Of a DNA stretch of 64,000 bases, positions 20,287 through 31,601 are shown one piece after another. Below the pieces are notes generated by a model that was given only the letters and a program-made list of their open reading frames with translations, made no database searches and had not been told where the DNA came from. The stretch is taken from positions 620,001-684,000 of the forward strand of contig NW_027102662.1 of assembly GCF_036373705.1 (NCBI RefSeq), in the 5' to 3' direction. The position numbers and the translations under genes are program-made. The DNA comes from Amia ocellicauda. Its lineage: Eukaryota > Chordata > Actinopteri > Amiiformes > Amiidae. The number at the start of each line of letters is the position of its first letter. Positions within the stretch are counted from its first letter, which is position 1.

Positions 20287-21135
20287 TTAGTTCAGGTCAG
20301 AGTCTGAATCAGTGGCGTAGATGTCGAATTCCTCGTCGCTGCCCCCAGCTTTAACTTCTTTACGGAAGAAATAAGCTTTTAGCTTGCCAGCGGTTTTTCT
20401 ACTCGGCTCATCCAGGTCATTGACCAGCTGCCCAAGTTTCTCTATTATAAACGGCTCCTTTTTCAGCTCCAGCAAAATCTCATCTATGATTTTCTGGACT
20501 TGTCCCGCAGTGACATGTATGTGGGAGTAAGACAGCGCCTTGATTAGTGCCGGTTTCAGCCACGGTTTGTTCAGTCTTCTGTAAAACACGTTGAAATAGA
20601 ACAGGAAATAGTAACGGTCTGGTTCAAACAAACAACTGTGTCTCAACTGACTGGGGTGATTCACTTCACACCCCCGACAGACTTCTTTCAGAGCTCGGTC
20701 GATGAGAGCACTCAGAATATACACCAGGGTGCTTTTAACCACTCTGCTTACTTGGTCACATACCCCGGGCATAAATCCTGCGTCTTCATCACGCCCCTGG
20801 GACAGTCCGATGCTCATTGGGTCGCCTGGTGGTTTGTGGGGTGTTTCTACATCCATTGGACTGACCCCCTCCTGAGACGCACAGACGGTAGACAGTTCGG
20901 CAAAATCGAGGCCCTCCATGAGCTCCAGAGGCTGGGGATCCCCGAGACTCATTTGGACATCCATCGCACCGCATGTTGTTTCGTCCTGAGGGACCGGGGT
21001 CTGAGGTCTTGGAGGGTAACCGCAGTCAGAGGGTTCCAGAGTGTATACAAAATCTGGGGAATAGAACCAGGGGTGATCCCGGGTTTGAAGAGGCCTGTAG
21101 AGCCTGTCGACGTCCGCAGCTTTCGGGTAAGACAT
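20287..21135 (-). CDS. 282-residue accessory protein, E2
   Basis: Whole, and identical in protein sequence to E1. It shares E1/E2-specific residues (for example MDVETP and GLSQGRDED) against E3/E4 (MDGETP, GLSRGRDED), which helps sort the copies into two subgroups. Confidence 0.75.
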   Translation of the reverse strand: MSYPKAADVDRLYRPLQTRDHPWFYSPDFVYTLEPSDCGYPPRPQTPVPQDETTCGAMDVQMSLGDPQPLELMEGLDFAELSTVCASQEGVSPMDVETPHKPPGDPMSIGLSQGRDEDAGFMPGVCDQVSRVVKSTLVYILSALIDRALKEVCRGCEVNHPSQLRHSCLFEPDRYYFLFYFNVFYRRLNKPWLKPALIKALSYSHIHVTAGQVQKIIDEILLELKKEPFIIEKLGQLVNDLDEPSRKTAGKLKAYFFRKEVKAGGSDEEFDIYATDSDSDLN

Positions 21136-21170
21136 TCTCTTTAATTTTAAACCATGAATGAATTGTTGCG

Positions 21171-21199
21171 CCTTTTATCCTATCTCTTCACTACGTCAC
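21171..21199 (-). promoter_or_regulatory. CRE plus TATA promoter of 282-residue gene, E2
   Basis: GTGACGTA followed by GGATAAAAGG on the minus strand, identical to E1. Confidence 0.55.
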
Positions 21200-21213
21200 G
21201 ACACACCGCCCTC

Positions 21214-21912
21214 TTAGAAGAGAGTAGCCCCTGAGCCGTCAGACCCCCCTCCAAAACCCCACACGTCGTCGGTTTTATCATCGTCGTCGTCATTCAAGGG
21301 GGATATATAATCCATAATCCAGCATATTCTCCTTCTAACCAAATCCAGTTGCGAACATTTGGTCAAGATGTCAAAACCATCATTTATACAGTTTATGACC
21401 TCTTTCAAGAACGGCCAGTCCACGGCGTCAAACATAATTTCTGTAACCTGTTTTTCTGGATCCTCCACACCCCCTTCAATAGGGTTTGTAATCAGGGTAC
21501 TGCTAAACAAAACCTTACGATCTGTAGTTTGAGATAGACTCTTCACCACTCTACCGTAGTTCTGCAAGCTTTCCCATTCACACCTTTCAAAACCCTGAGT
21601 CGGAGACTCCATTTTGCATTCTCTTGGACCCTCTTGCAAGCCTTCTAGAGTCTTATCCACAAGCCCCAGATCTCTCCAGGCCATCACCTTCAACCAGTCC
21701 TCATAAGAGTATTCAATTACCGTCTCAAAAGGTTCCAACGTACCCTCCTTCTCTCCCAAAGCAAAAAGCTCCACTCCAACACAGCTGGGATCCCTTTTAA
21801 AGCGCAGGGCGACCTGCCTTTGAAAGAGTTTCCAAAGTGTCCTGATGTGCCCTTTAGCAATGCCAAACAGGTCTGTGAAAATGGCATCCTTTCGCGGCAC
21901 TTCAGACGCCAT
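21214..21912 (-). CDS. Right-end ORF running across the E2/host junction
   Basis: Same arrangement as E1: element-coded C-terminal part, host-repeat-coded first 36 or so residues. In this copy the frame stays open further upstream to 22038, into the tRNA-Val(AAC) gene, which supports chance openness rather than a designed gene start. Confidence 0.4.
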   Translation of the reverse strand: MASEVPRKDAIFTDLFGIAKGHIRTLWKLFQRQVALRFKRDPSCVGVELFALGEKEGTLEPFETVIEYSYEDWLKVMAWRDLGLVDKTLEGLQEGPRECKMESPTQGFERCEWESLQNYGRVVKSLSQTTDRKVLFSSTLITNPIEGGVEDPEKQVTEIMFDAVDWPFLKEVINCINDGFDILTKCSQLDLVRRRICWIMDYISPLNDDDDDKTDDVWGFGGGSDGSGATLF

Positions 21913-22000
21913 CTCACAGTCTAGCCGACCTGAAATGCGTGAGCCCGTTTTACGAGCAGGCTTCAACGGTAACCGTTTGAAGCAAGACGTTGCGGTGTCA

Positions 22001-22073
22001 GTTTCCGTAGTGTAGCGGTTATCACGTTCGCCTAACACGCGAAAGGTCCCCGGTTCGAAACCGGGCGGAAACA
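22001..22073 (+). tRNA. tRNA-Val(AAC) copy 5
   Basis: 73 nt with perfect acceptor and T stems, intact B box GGTTCGAAACC and anticodon AAC in CCTAACAC. It is one of the best preserved AAC genes here. The first TTTT is about 65 bp downstream. Confidence 0.92.
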
Positions 22074-22238
22074 GCCTGCTGTGGGCCGGTCCGTTTCATC
22101 CTGTTTGCCCTCGTGGTTCCCCGGAGGCGGTGGGTAGCTTTTCTTCATTGGAGTGCCCGAAATCGGTGCTCTCAGAGCGTCCGTCCGTCGACAGGTTGAA
22201 ATTGTAAACGCTGGTGTAGCCACTTTTAATTAAAATCT

Positions 22239-22323
22239 GATGATGATGATGATGATGATGTTGTTGTTGTTGTTGTTCCTGTTGTTGTTCTTGTTGTCAT
22301 CGTGGTCGCCGTCATTATTATTG
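22239..22323. repeat. (GAT)n/(TTG)n tract in H2
   Basis: About seven GAT-type units then TTG, CTG and TTC units, ending in the common GGTCGCCGTC block. Confidence 0.8.
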
Positions 22324-22654
22324 TTAAAGTAAAGCAGTAGTTAGATTTGTTGCTACCGTAAGGTGCAGAAGGCACAATAGCTCTGTGATTGTCTGATGGT
22401 GGCACAAGACGAGCAGCAGCTGTTTGAACAAGCCATTGAGCATCACCTTGTTGGGGTAAGTGTAAGTCTTGTCATTGCTCAGGGCGTTCTTCCTTTGAAA
22501 GAGTTTCCAAAGTGTCCTGATGTGCCCTTGAGCAATGCAATATAGGTCAGTGAAAATAGAAACCTTTATCTCACAGGCTGGCCCACGGGAAACGCCTGTG
22601 TGCGTTTTACCAGCCGGCTTCGATAGGAGTTATTCGAAATACCAGGACGGGTTG

Positions 22655-22727
22655 GTTTCCGTAGTGTAGTGGCTATCACGTTTGCCTCACACGCGAAAGG
22701 TCCCCGGTTCGAAACCGGGTGGAAACA
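22655..22727 (+). tRNA. tRNA-Val(CAC) copy 6
   Basis: Same sequence as copy 1, with the G-U closing pair in the acceptor. Its flanks also match copy 1, so the two are recent duplicates. Confidence 0.88.
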
Positions 22728-22953
22728 ACCCGCGGTGCACGTGTGCCAGTGCCGTGTTACCCGTCCCCCATCTCTCTGCCCCAAGGGTGGCTGTCGTTTT
22801 CTCTTCCTCGGAGTGTCAAGAAATCCTGACCTTGAGAACAAACGATCACAGAAGGGTAGCTTTGCGAGGCGCTGGAACTGACAGTTTTAAAATCGATACA
22901 TGTTGTTGCTGTTACAATACGACCGTAGCAGGATCGGCGACATTGCTGTTACT

Positions 22954-22959
22954 CTTATG
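22954..22959. repeat. Target-site duplication, left of E3
   Basis: CTTATG, repeated exactly at 38989-38994. The uninterrupted host sequence ACTCTTATGTAGTTGAAG is seen at about 3605-3622 and 4845-4860, which shows the empty site. Confidence 0.92.
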
Positions 22960-23144
22960 AGTAGATAGTAGGGTTTTATGGGCGCGGCCTATTTTGTTAT
23001 GACGTATGCCCTAAGCTTATTAATATTCCTACGTCATAATTGGGGGGCGTGATTTTAGGTAGAGTTATTTCCTTAATTATTCCTACGTCATATCCGTCAG
23101 AAAGTGTACACCCATAAAACCCTGAACAACAAGGCCGCCCATAA
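22960..23144 (+). repeat. Left terminal inverted repeat of E3
   Basis: The inverse complement of 38804-38988 with about three mismatches in 185 bp. Terminal bases are AGTAGATAGTAGGG. It carries three TGACGT/ACGTCA cores, resembling the ATF/CREB sites found in adenovirus terminal repeats. Confidence 0.93.
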
Positions 23145-24186
23145 CCTGTTGTTCTTGTTGTTCTTGTTGGTCAACTGTAGAGTGTGAATGGGTCGGCTCT
23201 TCCTGTAGTGTTTGGGGGTCTTTTTTAAATATACATGTAATGGTTTAGTAAATCTAAACCGTTATAAGATCAACAAGTTCTGTTGTCTGTAATGGTCCCA
23301 GGTCTTAACAATGCCAGTTTTGAATAGTGCGTTTATCATATTCACACTGTCTCTGTCTGTCTCTCTCTCTCTCTCGCCCAATCATTTTATAAGATCAACA
23401 AGTTCTGTTGTCTGTTATGATCCCAGGTCCTAACAATGCCTGTTTTGCATAGGGTACTTATGTTATCCACACTGTATCTGGCTCTGTCTCTCCCCTCAAA
23501 TTTAATTAAAAATAAAATTAAAAAAGAGGGTGTGTGTGTGGGTGTTTGTGTGTATAGGTTAATTGTTTTTGTAAAAAAAAAAAAAAAAAGCTGTGGTTAT
23601 ATTTTATCTCTCACATAATGTGTTCAGTCGTTTTACTTAAATACATTCTAGGGTCTTAAAGCTCATAAGAGTTAGACTTAAGATAAGGATATGCTTTTAA
23701 GGTATTTTAGCAGTCTCAATCCCTGATGATAAGGAATCGTTTAAAAAATAAAAACAACTGATCACTCAATGCTAAATAGATCACAACACTCAAGGCTAAA
23801 TCACTCACACCATGGGTGGCGGGGGTGGGCTCAGACAACAGTACGTATGGCATGTGGTATCAAAACATTCAGAATACTTTTAACCTATATAATTTATAAG
23901 CTTTGTAAAATAAACCCAAATATCTCTTTTGCGGGGATAAACGCTGTTCTGAGTAGTTTGTGACTTGTTTAATACCAAACAAAGCATCGCTATTAAAAAA
24001 AAAAAAAAAATCACTGTAAAAGCGCTAGTTATTTTAGATCTTTATAGTTATTTTCTTGGCTCAGGTTGTTTTTTAGCGCTTATAAAGGCCTGAAATATTC
24101 TTAGTGGTTTGTTGACTATAGGTCTTGATGCACAAAGGCCAGACCAGAACAATGCCTTACACGCAGATCCGGCATGTGGCCATCAG
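23145..24186. other. Left non-coding region of E3
   Basis: Near-identical to the same region of E2, with the direct repeats, a run of A and a GT-rich stretch. Shortly before the TATA box it carries about 55 bp (GCTTATAAAGGCCTGAAATA onward) not present in E2. No gene seen. Confidence 0.6.
23262..23497. repeat. Two imperfect direct repeats, period about 125 bp, E3
   Basis: Same pair as in E2 (TTATAAGATCAACAAGTTC units), including the same differences between units. Confidence 0.75.
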
Positions 24187-24192
24187 TATAAG
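24187..24192 (+). promoter_or_regulatory. TATA box of spliced gene, E3
   Basis: TATAAG, 68 bp upstream of the ATG at 24260. Confidence 0.6.
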
Positions 24193-24259
24193 TATGAAGG
24201 TCTGGTCTTCAGCTCGACAGACTCTTACTGACCTTTCGATTTAAGACTAAAGATCAACA

Positions 24260-26301
24260 ATGTCCGGAAACAACATCAGCGACTTCGATTTAAATGAGTT
24301 TTTAGGCAAGTCTTCAGATTATTTTCATTGACTCAGAGCGTGTTGTGTGCATGTATTGTAAATAAGGCTATAACATCTGTTTTAAGTTCTGTAAAATTAT
24401 TTTTCAGCCAGTCAACAGGAGTTAATTCCCAACGCTGAGGAGATCATCTGGAACAACGACGGTAAGATTTTTGTGTTTGCGCTCATGGGTTCTTATGTAT
24501 GGGTGTGTGTGGTTTTGAAGCGGCTCATTAGAGTTATGAAAACGTTTTAATATATATTAATGCCGGTCTCTTTAATTACACAGAAACTATCGAAAGGCCT
24601 GTGATTAATGTCTCCGAGGATCGACCAAGAGAAGTGGTTGTCCCTAGACAGACTGTCTGCCGACCGGGTAAGAACTAAATCCCTGTTTGTTTGTATAACG
24701 TTTCTGTAAGATGTTTGAGTCCAGTTTTGTTAATTTTAAAAAATTATCCTGTCTAACAGTATTAAGAAACGTGGTTCGAGACAACGAAAGGCCTTCCACA
24801 TCGAGGGCTTGTTTCGTTTTACCTTCGAGAACCGTAACCTTTCAAGAATCTGAAAGGCCGTCAGCCCCGGTATCTGATAGCTGTGAGTATATGTCTGCAG
24901 CCTGTAAGAGGTTAAAGCTTTTTATAAAGCGGTGTGGTTAAAGGTTAAACATGTCTCTTACCTTCACAGCGGTGCAAAAAGCTAAACCAGCCGAAAAAAA
25001 TAAGAAACGATTATTCTGTGGAGGTAAGTAAGATCTTTCAAACTTTAATGTTTTTAAAAGGGCTTTGTTTGCCCGTTGAGGGCTAATATTTAAGCGATGG
25101 GTGACCGTTTCCTGTAGGGCGGGGGGTTCTGGGAAAGATCTTTAGAAGTCCGGACAGGTCTAGGCTTGTTTCTGGGGAACGTGTTTAGAAATGACCGATT
25201 GCCGTACCGTCTGGTTAGGAAGTAAAGCCGTCCGAAATGGTTTAGTAAGTTGTTTGGCTTATCTCCCGCTATTATACTTCTGTTTTAAAGTGGTTGTAGG
25301 AAAAGGCTTGAAGGTGTTCATTGTATTTAATATTTAAACAGATCGTGAAAACGTTTGTGAAACAGGAAGTCCCGGGATCAGGAATCGTTTACACTTGGAA
25401 GGTTCAATTAAAAATGAAATGTTGTTGTGTGTGTGTGTGTTTTATTAACAATATTACAGTTTTTAAAGAAACATTTAAGAAACAGTTTATTTACAGCGGC
25501 TTCTCTGTTTTACATTTATTATCAAGTCCTAATAAATATATTGTCTGTAAATAATATTGCGTTGTAGTGAATGTCTAAGGCTATTTTCAAAGGTCTAAAA
25601 AAGCTAAAGGTTTTGAATGTCCTGGACATGTTGTTTTAAGTTTGATTTCTGTCGCCGTTTAAAGATGTAAATGTAATGTATATTTTTATTCTTCCCAAGA
25701 CTCTTGGGATAGTCATTCTGTGGATGAGCTATTGAGAACAATTACCCCGTCTAAGTGGGATCAAACATCTTCCCCGGTGAGATCACCGAGAGGATCCCCC
25801 ACGGTGGTCTTGGAGACCCCCCAACATCTACTCAGGCCACAGCCTTCTGGGGGTAATTCAACACCCCAGATTCAGCCCGCCGCATTGTCGGGCGGAACAA
25901 ATACAGGCATCCAACAACCTCATGGGTCGCCGTCAGTCAGGGCTGACACACCACCCAACGACGGCCTGGTTTCAACATCGTTCCCCCAGACCCATTTCTT
26001 GGCTACAGAAACGCGGAACAGTACCCCGCGCTTGGCCAGGGTGTCACCGCAAAGGCCTTCTTGGTCTCCGTCCATGAGTATACGCTCGCTCCCTGCCTCC
26101 TTCGACCGAGATTTACCGGAGCGACCATCCTTTGAAGCTGAGCCAGGCCACCAGCCCCCGGAGCTACTTCCTGAAGGTCGGCATGAGTTGCTACATACTT
26201 TGTTACAAAATCAAAGACTTGTGTTAGTGGGGCAAAACCTGGTGATAGAGAGCCAAAACACCCTTATTAATACCCTTACTAACGAATTGTACCGTATTTA
26301 A
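24260..26301 (+). CDS. Candidate seven-exon regulatory gene, E3
   Basis: Exons at 24260-24305, 24408-24461, 24584-24667, 24760-24882, 24970-25023, 25342-25401 and 25700-26301, each at exactly 16,921 bp from those of E2 with the same phase-1 junctions. The splice dinucleotides are kept in both copies. The donor of exon 6 is the weakest (GAAG/GTTCAA). Exon 7 alone encodes about 200 residues, Ser/Pro/Thr-rich, with a helical C-terminus. Looks whole. Confidence 0.6.
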
Positions 26302-26347
26302 TGTTTTAATAGACACAAAACGCCTTACTATTGTGGGTTGTTGGAAA

Positions 26348-26353
26348 AATAAA
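26348..26353 (+). terminator. Poly(A) signal after spliced gene, E3
   Basis: AATAAA 47 bp after the exon 7 stop. Confidence 0.5.
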
Positions 26354-26484
26354 AAATAAATTAAAAAATGTCCTGACTTGGTAAAAGAACTCACAAACTA
26401 AAGGATTATGAACAAGCTAGGGCCCCAAAAAGACCTTCCCGAGAGAACATCCCCGGCCCTGTTGTGAACTCCTCTGATGTCCCA

Positions 26485-27282
26485 ATGAACCTGGAACTAT
26501 TACAAATGATAAATGATTTAAATAACCCCCAATTACCACTGATAGAATGTGAATTAACAGACTTACCGGTGAACCCTGACCTGTTACAGATGGTCAATGA
26601 TCTAAATAACCACCTCCCACCGGTAGCGCTTATAGAGGTTCACCCCCTAGTTCACCCCGATTTGTTTGAAATGGTGGAGGCTTTGGAGGAGCTACCCCGA
26701 CCAAATTCTGCCCCTATTATAAATGATTTGAGACAATTAGAACACAGGATGGCGGCAGAAGCAGCCATCACTATAGAGGAGGGTCTTGACATTAACCGGT
26801 TGGATATCTTTGAAGGACTTTTACAGGCTTTAAATGAGCCTCCTCAAAAAGGGGGTTTTGTAGATGTCAGCAGTGGGGGTGTTCGGAATGTGGAGGGTTC
26901 TGAGACTGATAAGGCTGTGGAGGACATGCTCTGTGAGAATGTAGGGGGTGAAGGCTTTGTTCAAAATGATGATGTGTCCAAGAGTACCAGTGATCCCGTG
27001 ATTATAGATAGACCGGCCTATAACAATTTTGAAATGATTCAGCGTTTTAATTTTGCAGAACTTTTAAATTGTGACAATTATGCAGAAATATTTGTCAACA
27101 TACACGAGGCCTTGCAGAAAATGCTTGAACAGGTTGCTGAAAGGGTCAGACCTCGAGATGTTGTACAGTTAGAACTCAGAGGGGATGATTTGTTTAGCAA
27201 CCTATCTGTAATGCTGAGTGGAGATAATTTAGACGTCTGGCTAAAATCGAAGCGTTATTGCAAAGTAACGCAGCCATCATAG
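26485..27282 (+). CDS. Acidic protein with three internal repeats, E3
   Basis: Whole from the first ATG. Same three repeat units and RPRDVVQLELRGD block as E2, with very few residue changes. Confidence 0.6.
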   Translation: MNLELLQMINDLNNPQLPLIECELTDLPVNPDLLQMVNDLNNHLPPVALIEVHPLVHPDLFEMVEALEELPRPNSAPIINDLRQLEHRMAAEAAITIEEGLDINRLDIFEGLLQALNEPPQKGGFVDVSSGGVRNVEGSETDKAVEDMLCENVGGEGFVQNDDVSKSTSDPVIIDRPAYNNFEMIQRFNFAELLNCDNYAEIFVNIHEALQKMLEQVAERVRPRDVVQLELRGDDLFSNLSVMLSGDNLDVWLKSKRYCKVTQPS

Positions 27283-30200
27283 CTGATGAAAGTCTGTCTC
27301 TGGTAATGAATGTGGTTCGTAACCCTGAGGGTGGGGCGCTTAGAAGACTGTCGAAATGCTTGAAGAACGACATAATTAGGACCAAGCTCAGGCAATTAGT
27401 GGTGAGTTCCAGTGGGGACAATAAGCTCTGTTTTGCTTACAGTTTAATAAAACTACTCACCCCCGACATGCCTGAACCCCAAGCTCTGCAAGAGGCTTTA
27501 ATGCTTCATCAGAGGGCCGGCTTAAACTCTCAACAGATGGTTGCCTTTTCAGACATCACCAAGTTTGAGGAGTTGTTGTCTTTAAAAATTGTTGTGTGGT
27601 ACCGTTGTGAGGTAAAGGAAGTATTTGTGAAATTTCAGATACATCCTGAAACCCTTACACAGACACTGTTTCTCTTCCTAAGTGATAGTCATTACTTTGG
27701 AATAAAGAGTTTGACGGCTTTTTTGGGTTGTTCGTATGTTTGTCATTGGTGTTATAAGGCCTTCAATGATAAGCTTAAGCACCGCTGTGACGGTTACTGT
27801 AACGTCTGTTTCAATCCGCAATGTCGTAAGGGTTTGGCCCCTACCATCCGATGTAAAGATTGCTTAAGGATTTGTCTCTCAGCGTTCTGTTTTTCCGAGC
27901 ATAAGGTACAGAGGGCCGCTGCTGAGGGGGTTAAAAAACGGAGTTATTGTGATCAAACTAAATATTGCCCGCAGTGTTGCCTCCAGTACCGTTTTCATGA
28001 GGTTAAACCACACAAATGTCTGGAGCCGAGATGCAGGATCTGTAATGCTGATTTAACCCCGGGGTCCGAACACCAGTGCTTTATTCAGCCGGTTAAAAAG
28101 GAGCCGGCGCACAACCGGTATGTCTTTTTTGCTTTTGAATGCCGGCAAGAAAACGGGGTCCACGTTGCTAATTATATACACTGTATTGACATGTTGGATC
28201 GTGAGTGGTCAGCTAGCGGTGAGAGTTGTGTCAGGGATTTCTTTACGCGGTATCGCGGTCCAAAATACCTCAATTACACATTTATTGCCCACAATGCTAA
28301 GGGTTATGATTCTTACATTTTGATGAAGTATCTGGTGGAAAATGGGGTGACCCCAAAAATAATAGCTCAGGGTAGCAAGATCATGTGTTTCACCGACGAA
28401 GCTTTCAACTAACGTTACATAGACTCGTTAAATTTCCTCCCCATGAAATTGAGCGCTTTGCCTAAGGCTCTGGGTTTTGAGGCTCAGAAGAAAGGTTGGT
28501 TCTGCCATTTTTTTAATACTAAGGACACTCAAAATTATCGAGGGTCCTACCCGCCCGCCTCTTATTATGGGGTTGATACTATGATGTCTCATGAGAGGGA
28601 GGAATTCTTTAAATGGTACAATACGGTTAAGGGAGGTGTTTTTGATTTCCGAGAAGAGATGGCCGCTTATTGTAAAAATGATGTGGTGATCCTTAAAGAA
28701 GCCTGTGTGCGTTTCCGCGCCGAGGTTATCAACACATCAGGTCTCGACCCTTTGCAAAGTGTGACCATAGCGTCTCTCTGCATGAAAATGTATCGGTCCA
28801 ATTTCTTGCAGAAAAACACTATAGCGGTCACCACTTCTGACAACTATCGTGCTAGACAAAAGAACTTTTCGACTGTCTCCATACAGTGGCTGGAATACCT
28901 GAGTGCCCGGGATAACATCTTCATCAGACATGCTTTAAATCAAGGGGAAGTCAAAATGGGGCCTTATGACTTAGACGGTTTTAGCGACGTGTCCGGGCGG
29001 CATACCGCTTATGAGTTTGCAGGTTGTATTTACCATGGCTGTCCTCAGTGCTTCGACCCAAACACCTTTAACCCCGTAACACAAAAACTCTGCGGTGATA
29101 TGTACTATGATTTCCAGGAACGAATTGAAACTTTAAAAAACACCTATGGTTTGAACGTGCTGGTGATTTGGAAACACGAGTGGACGACCCTGAAGGAACA
29201 GGAAGCGGGGGTACAACGGTTTATGGAAACCTTGGACTTTCCTGAACGTCTAGAGCCCCGGGATGCGTTATTTGGGGGTCGTACCAACGCCCTCTGTTTA
29301 CATTATGAGGTAAAGGAGGGTGAGAGAGTAGATTACTATGATTTCACCAGTCTGTACCCTTATGTCAACAAGACCAAAATGTACCCGGTGGGGCGTCCAA
29401 CCATTGTTTATCGTGACTTTCTCGAAATCGGACATTACTTTGGTTTGATCAAAGTCACCATGTACCCTCCTCGCGAGCTGTTCTTACCCGTGTTGCCTTA
29501 CAGGTGTTCGGGAAAATTGATGTTCCCTCTGTGTAGAACGTGTGTGGAAACTGAAAATCAAACTACCTCTTGTCTGCACAGTGATGAAGAGAGAGCGCTG
29601 ACGGGTGTCTGGTGTAGCATTGAGCTTGACAAGGCGGTGGAGAAAGGTTACAGAGTCGGTAAGGTGAATGAGGTTTGGCATTTTTCTGAAAAATCTGATA
29701 CTCTTTTTGCTGATTACATTATGACCCATCTGAAAGGGAAACAGGAGGCATCGGGCTATCCCTCATGGTGTGTTGACTCCGCGGCCAAAGAGCGATACGT
29801 TCAGCAATATTTTGAAAAGGAAGGGATCCGTCTAGAGCCGGGGAACATAACTGTCAACCCCGCCAAGAGACAAATGTCCAAACTGATTTTAAACAGTCTG
29901 TGGGGTAAGTTTGGGGAAAGAAATTACCGTCTAAACACAACCTTGATTAAAACCCCTGAACAGTTTATAGAATTTATGTTTTCCAAACAACATGCAGTAT
30001 CACACTTTCAATTCTTAAATGACCACGTGGCACAGGTCCAGTGGAGGGCCCCTAAAGATTTCCCCATCAAACAGGGGAACGTTAATGTTTTCATAGCGTT
30101 TTTTACCACGGCTTACGCCCGGCTTGAACTGTACAACTTAATGGATCAGTTGCAGGAACGCACGCTCTATCATGATACTGACTCTGTAATCTTTGTCACC

Positions 30201-30596
30201 AGGCCAGGGGATTGGGTCCCTCCCCTCGGGGACTACCTTGGGGAGTTAACGAGCGAACTAGATCCTCAGGACCACATAGTGGAGTTTGTTTCAGGGGGTC
30301 CTAAGACTTACGCATACAGAACGGCTGCGGGTAAGACCTGTATGAAAGTTAAGGGTTTCACTCTGAACCATTGTAACAACAAGCTCATTAACATCAAGTC
30401 TCTGACGACCCTGGTAGAAAGTTTTGTAACCGAGAAAGACGCGCCTCCTCGTGAGATTATTACAGCCGGAAATCAGATCTATCGCAATAAAAAGGGGTAC
30501 ACGTTGGAAAATAGATCACTAAACAAACGATTCAGGGTGGTGTACAATAAAAGAGTGTTGAAGACTGATTATACCACTCTGCCTTATGGATATTAG
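27258..30596 (+). pseudogene. POLB: Protein-primed DNA polymerase B, E3
   Basis: Best copy of the polymerase. The N-terminal region has many CxxC pairs (YVCHWCYKAF, YCNVCFNPQC, CRICNADL), then exonuclease blocks (FIAHNAKGYDSYIL), then motifs A (YYDFTSLYP), B (NSLWGKFGER) and C (YHDTDSVIF). The protein-primed class is inferred from family resemblance. It differs from E2 at six residues in the 717-residue open portion. Broken, by very few changes. Confidence 0.92.
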
Positions 30597-31257
30597 CGGT
30601 GGTTTTGATAACAGACTTCAACACCCTTTCTCCTGTATTATAGCCGGTCCCTCCAATTCGGGGAAGAGCTATCTTATAAAGAACATCATAGAAGATGTGG
30701 ACGCAACCGTGTCCCAAGCTCTTGACAACATAGTGTGGTGTTACTCTTGCTGGCAACCTCTCTACGATGATTTGGCTTCGAAAAAAAATAATCTGAAATT
30801 TGTGCAAGGTCTCCCCGCCTCGTTGTGTGGCGATGACTTGTTCCCGCCCGGTCAAACTAATCTAGTGATCCTTGATGACCTGATGGAGCAGGCCGGTGAC
30901 AACAGTGAAGTGGAAAAAGCTTTCACAAAGTACACTCATCATAGGAATTTAAGTATTATTTATTTAGTTCAAAATCTATTTTTTCAAGGTAAAAAAAGCC
31001 ACACTATTAATTTAAATGCCAATTATATAATTCTTTTTAAAAACCCCAGAGATAAACTACAGGTCACCGTCTTGGCTCGTCAAATATACCCTAACCAGAC
31101 CAAGTTCTTTTTGGAGGCATTTAAAGATGCCACCAAAAAACCCTACGGGTACTTGATTGCGGACTTAAAAGCACAAACCCCAGAAGACTTTCGCCTCAGA
31201 ACAGGTTTGTGCCCACCCGATTGGCCGGCAGTGTATGTGCTAAAGAAAAGGAAATAA
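30586..31257 (+). CDS. ATP: Genome-packaging ATPase, E3
   Basis: 223 residues, whole, with Walker A (GPSNSGKSY) and Walker B (LVILDDLME). It matches E2-specific residues (SHTINLN, ARQIYPN) rather than those of E4/E5 (SRTIN, ARQMYPN). Confidence 0.92.
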   Translation: MDISGGFDNRLQHPFSCIIAGPSNSGKSYLIKNIIEDVDATVSQALDNIVWCYSCWQPLYDDLASKKNNLKFVQGLPASLCGDDLFPPGQTNLVILDDLMEQAGDNSEVEKAFTKYTHHRNLSIIYLVQNLFFQGKKSHTINLNANYIILFKNPRDKLQVTVLARQIYPNQTKFFLEAFKDATKKPYGYLIADLKAQTPEDFRLRTGLCPPDWPAVYVLKKRK

Positions 31258-31263
31258 ATAAGA

Positions 31264-31599
31264 ATGTCTGTTCGGATTAAAAGAAATCTGCCACTTTTGC
31301 AAATGTTATTTGAGGGGAGCCCGCGCCATAGGAAAGCTGTGCTGGCAGGGGCCCCCTCGGATTTGATCGAGACCCTGTGTGAAATAGCTTTTAACATCTT
31401 ACGCGGTAATATACCCCTAACCCCTTCTCAACATTCTAAACTCAAAAAACAAAAAGCGGTTATCAAGATCATCGCTAATAAGAAGTATTCTATTAAAAGA
31501 AAAAGAAAGAAGATTAATCAAACCGGGGGTTTTATAGGACCGCTGTTGAGCATAGCCGTGCCTTTCCTAACCAGTCTTCTAGCTTCCAGAGTGGGTTAA
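31264..31599 (+). CDS. Small basic pX-like protein, E3
   Basis: 111 residues, whole, same protein as E2. It starts six bases after the ATPase stop codon, in a compact block. Confidence 0.65.
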   Translation: MSVRIKRNLPLLQMLFEGSPRHRKAVLAGAPSDLIETLCEIAFNILRGNIPLTPSQHSKLKKQKAVIKIIANKKYSIKRKRKKINQTGGFIGPLLSIAVPFLTSLLASRVG

Positions 31600-31601
31600 T
31601 A

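Larger units (their letters stand above)
6094..21803 (+). mobile_element. Polinton/adintovirus copy E2
   Basis: It starts AGTAGATAG directly after CTTATG at 6088-6093 and has a 185-bp left terminal repeat. The full gene set follows in two convergent blocks. The right terminal repeat is absent and the element abuts host tRNA-Val repeat near 21803, at the same junction as E1. Capsid, ATPase and several small genes look whole; roughly six breaks elsewhere. Near identity to E3 suggests a young copy. Confidence 0.93.
21804..22959. repeat. Host tRNA-Val tandem repeat interval H2
   Basis: 1.16 kb with one AAC and one CAC tRNA-Val gene, one trinucleotide tract and the same spacers as H1. It ends with the CTTATG target copy of E3. 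No protein gene seen. Confidence 0.85.

Noticed and set aside
22001-22323. tRNA-Val head plus body plus (GAT)n/(TTG)n tail as a SINE
   Set aside because: The tRNA is cloverleaf-perfect and similarity continues on both sides of the unit with no target duplications, which fits tandem duplication better. Not fully excluded.
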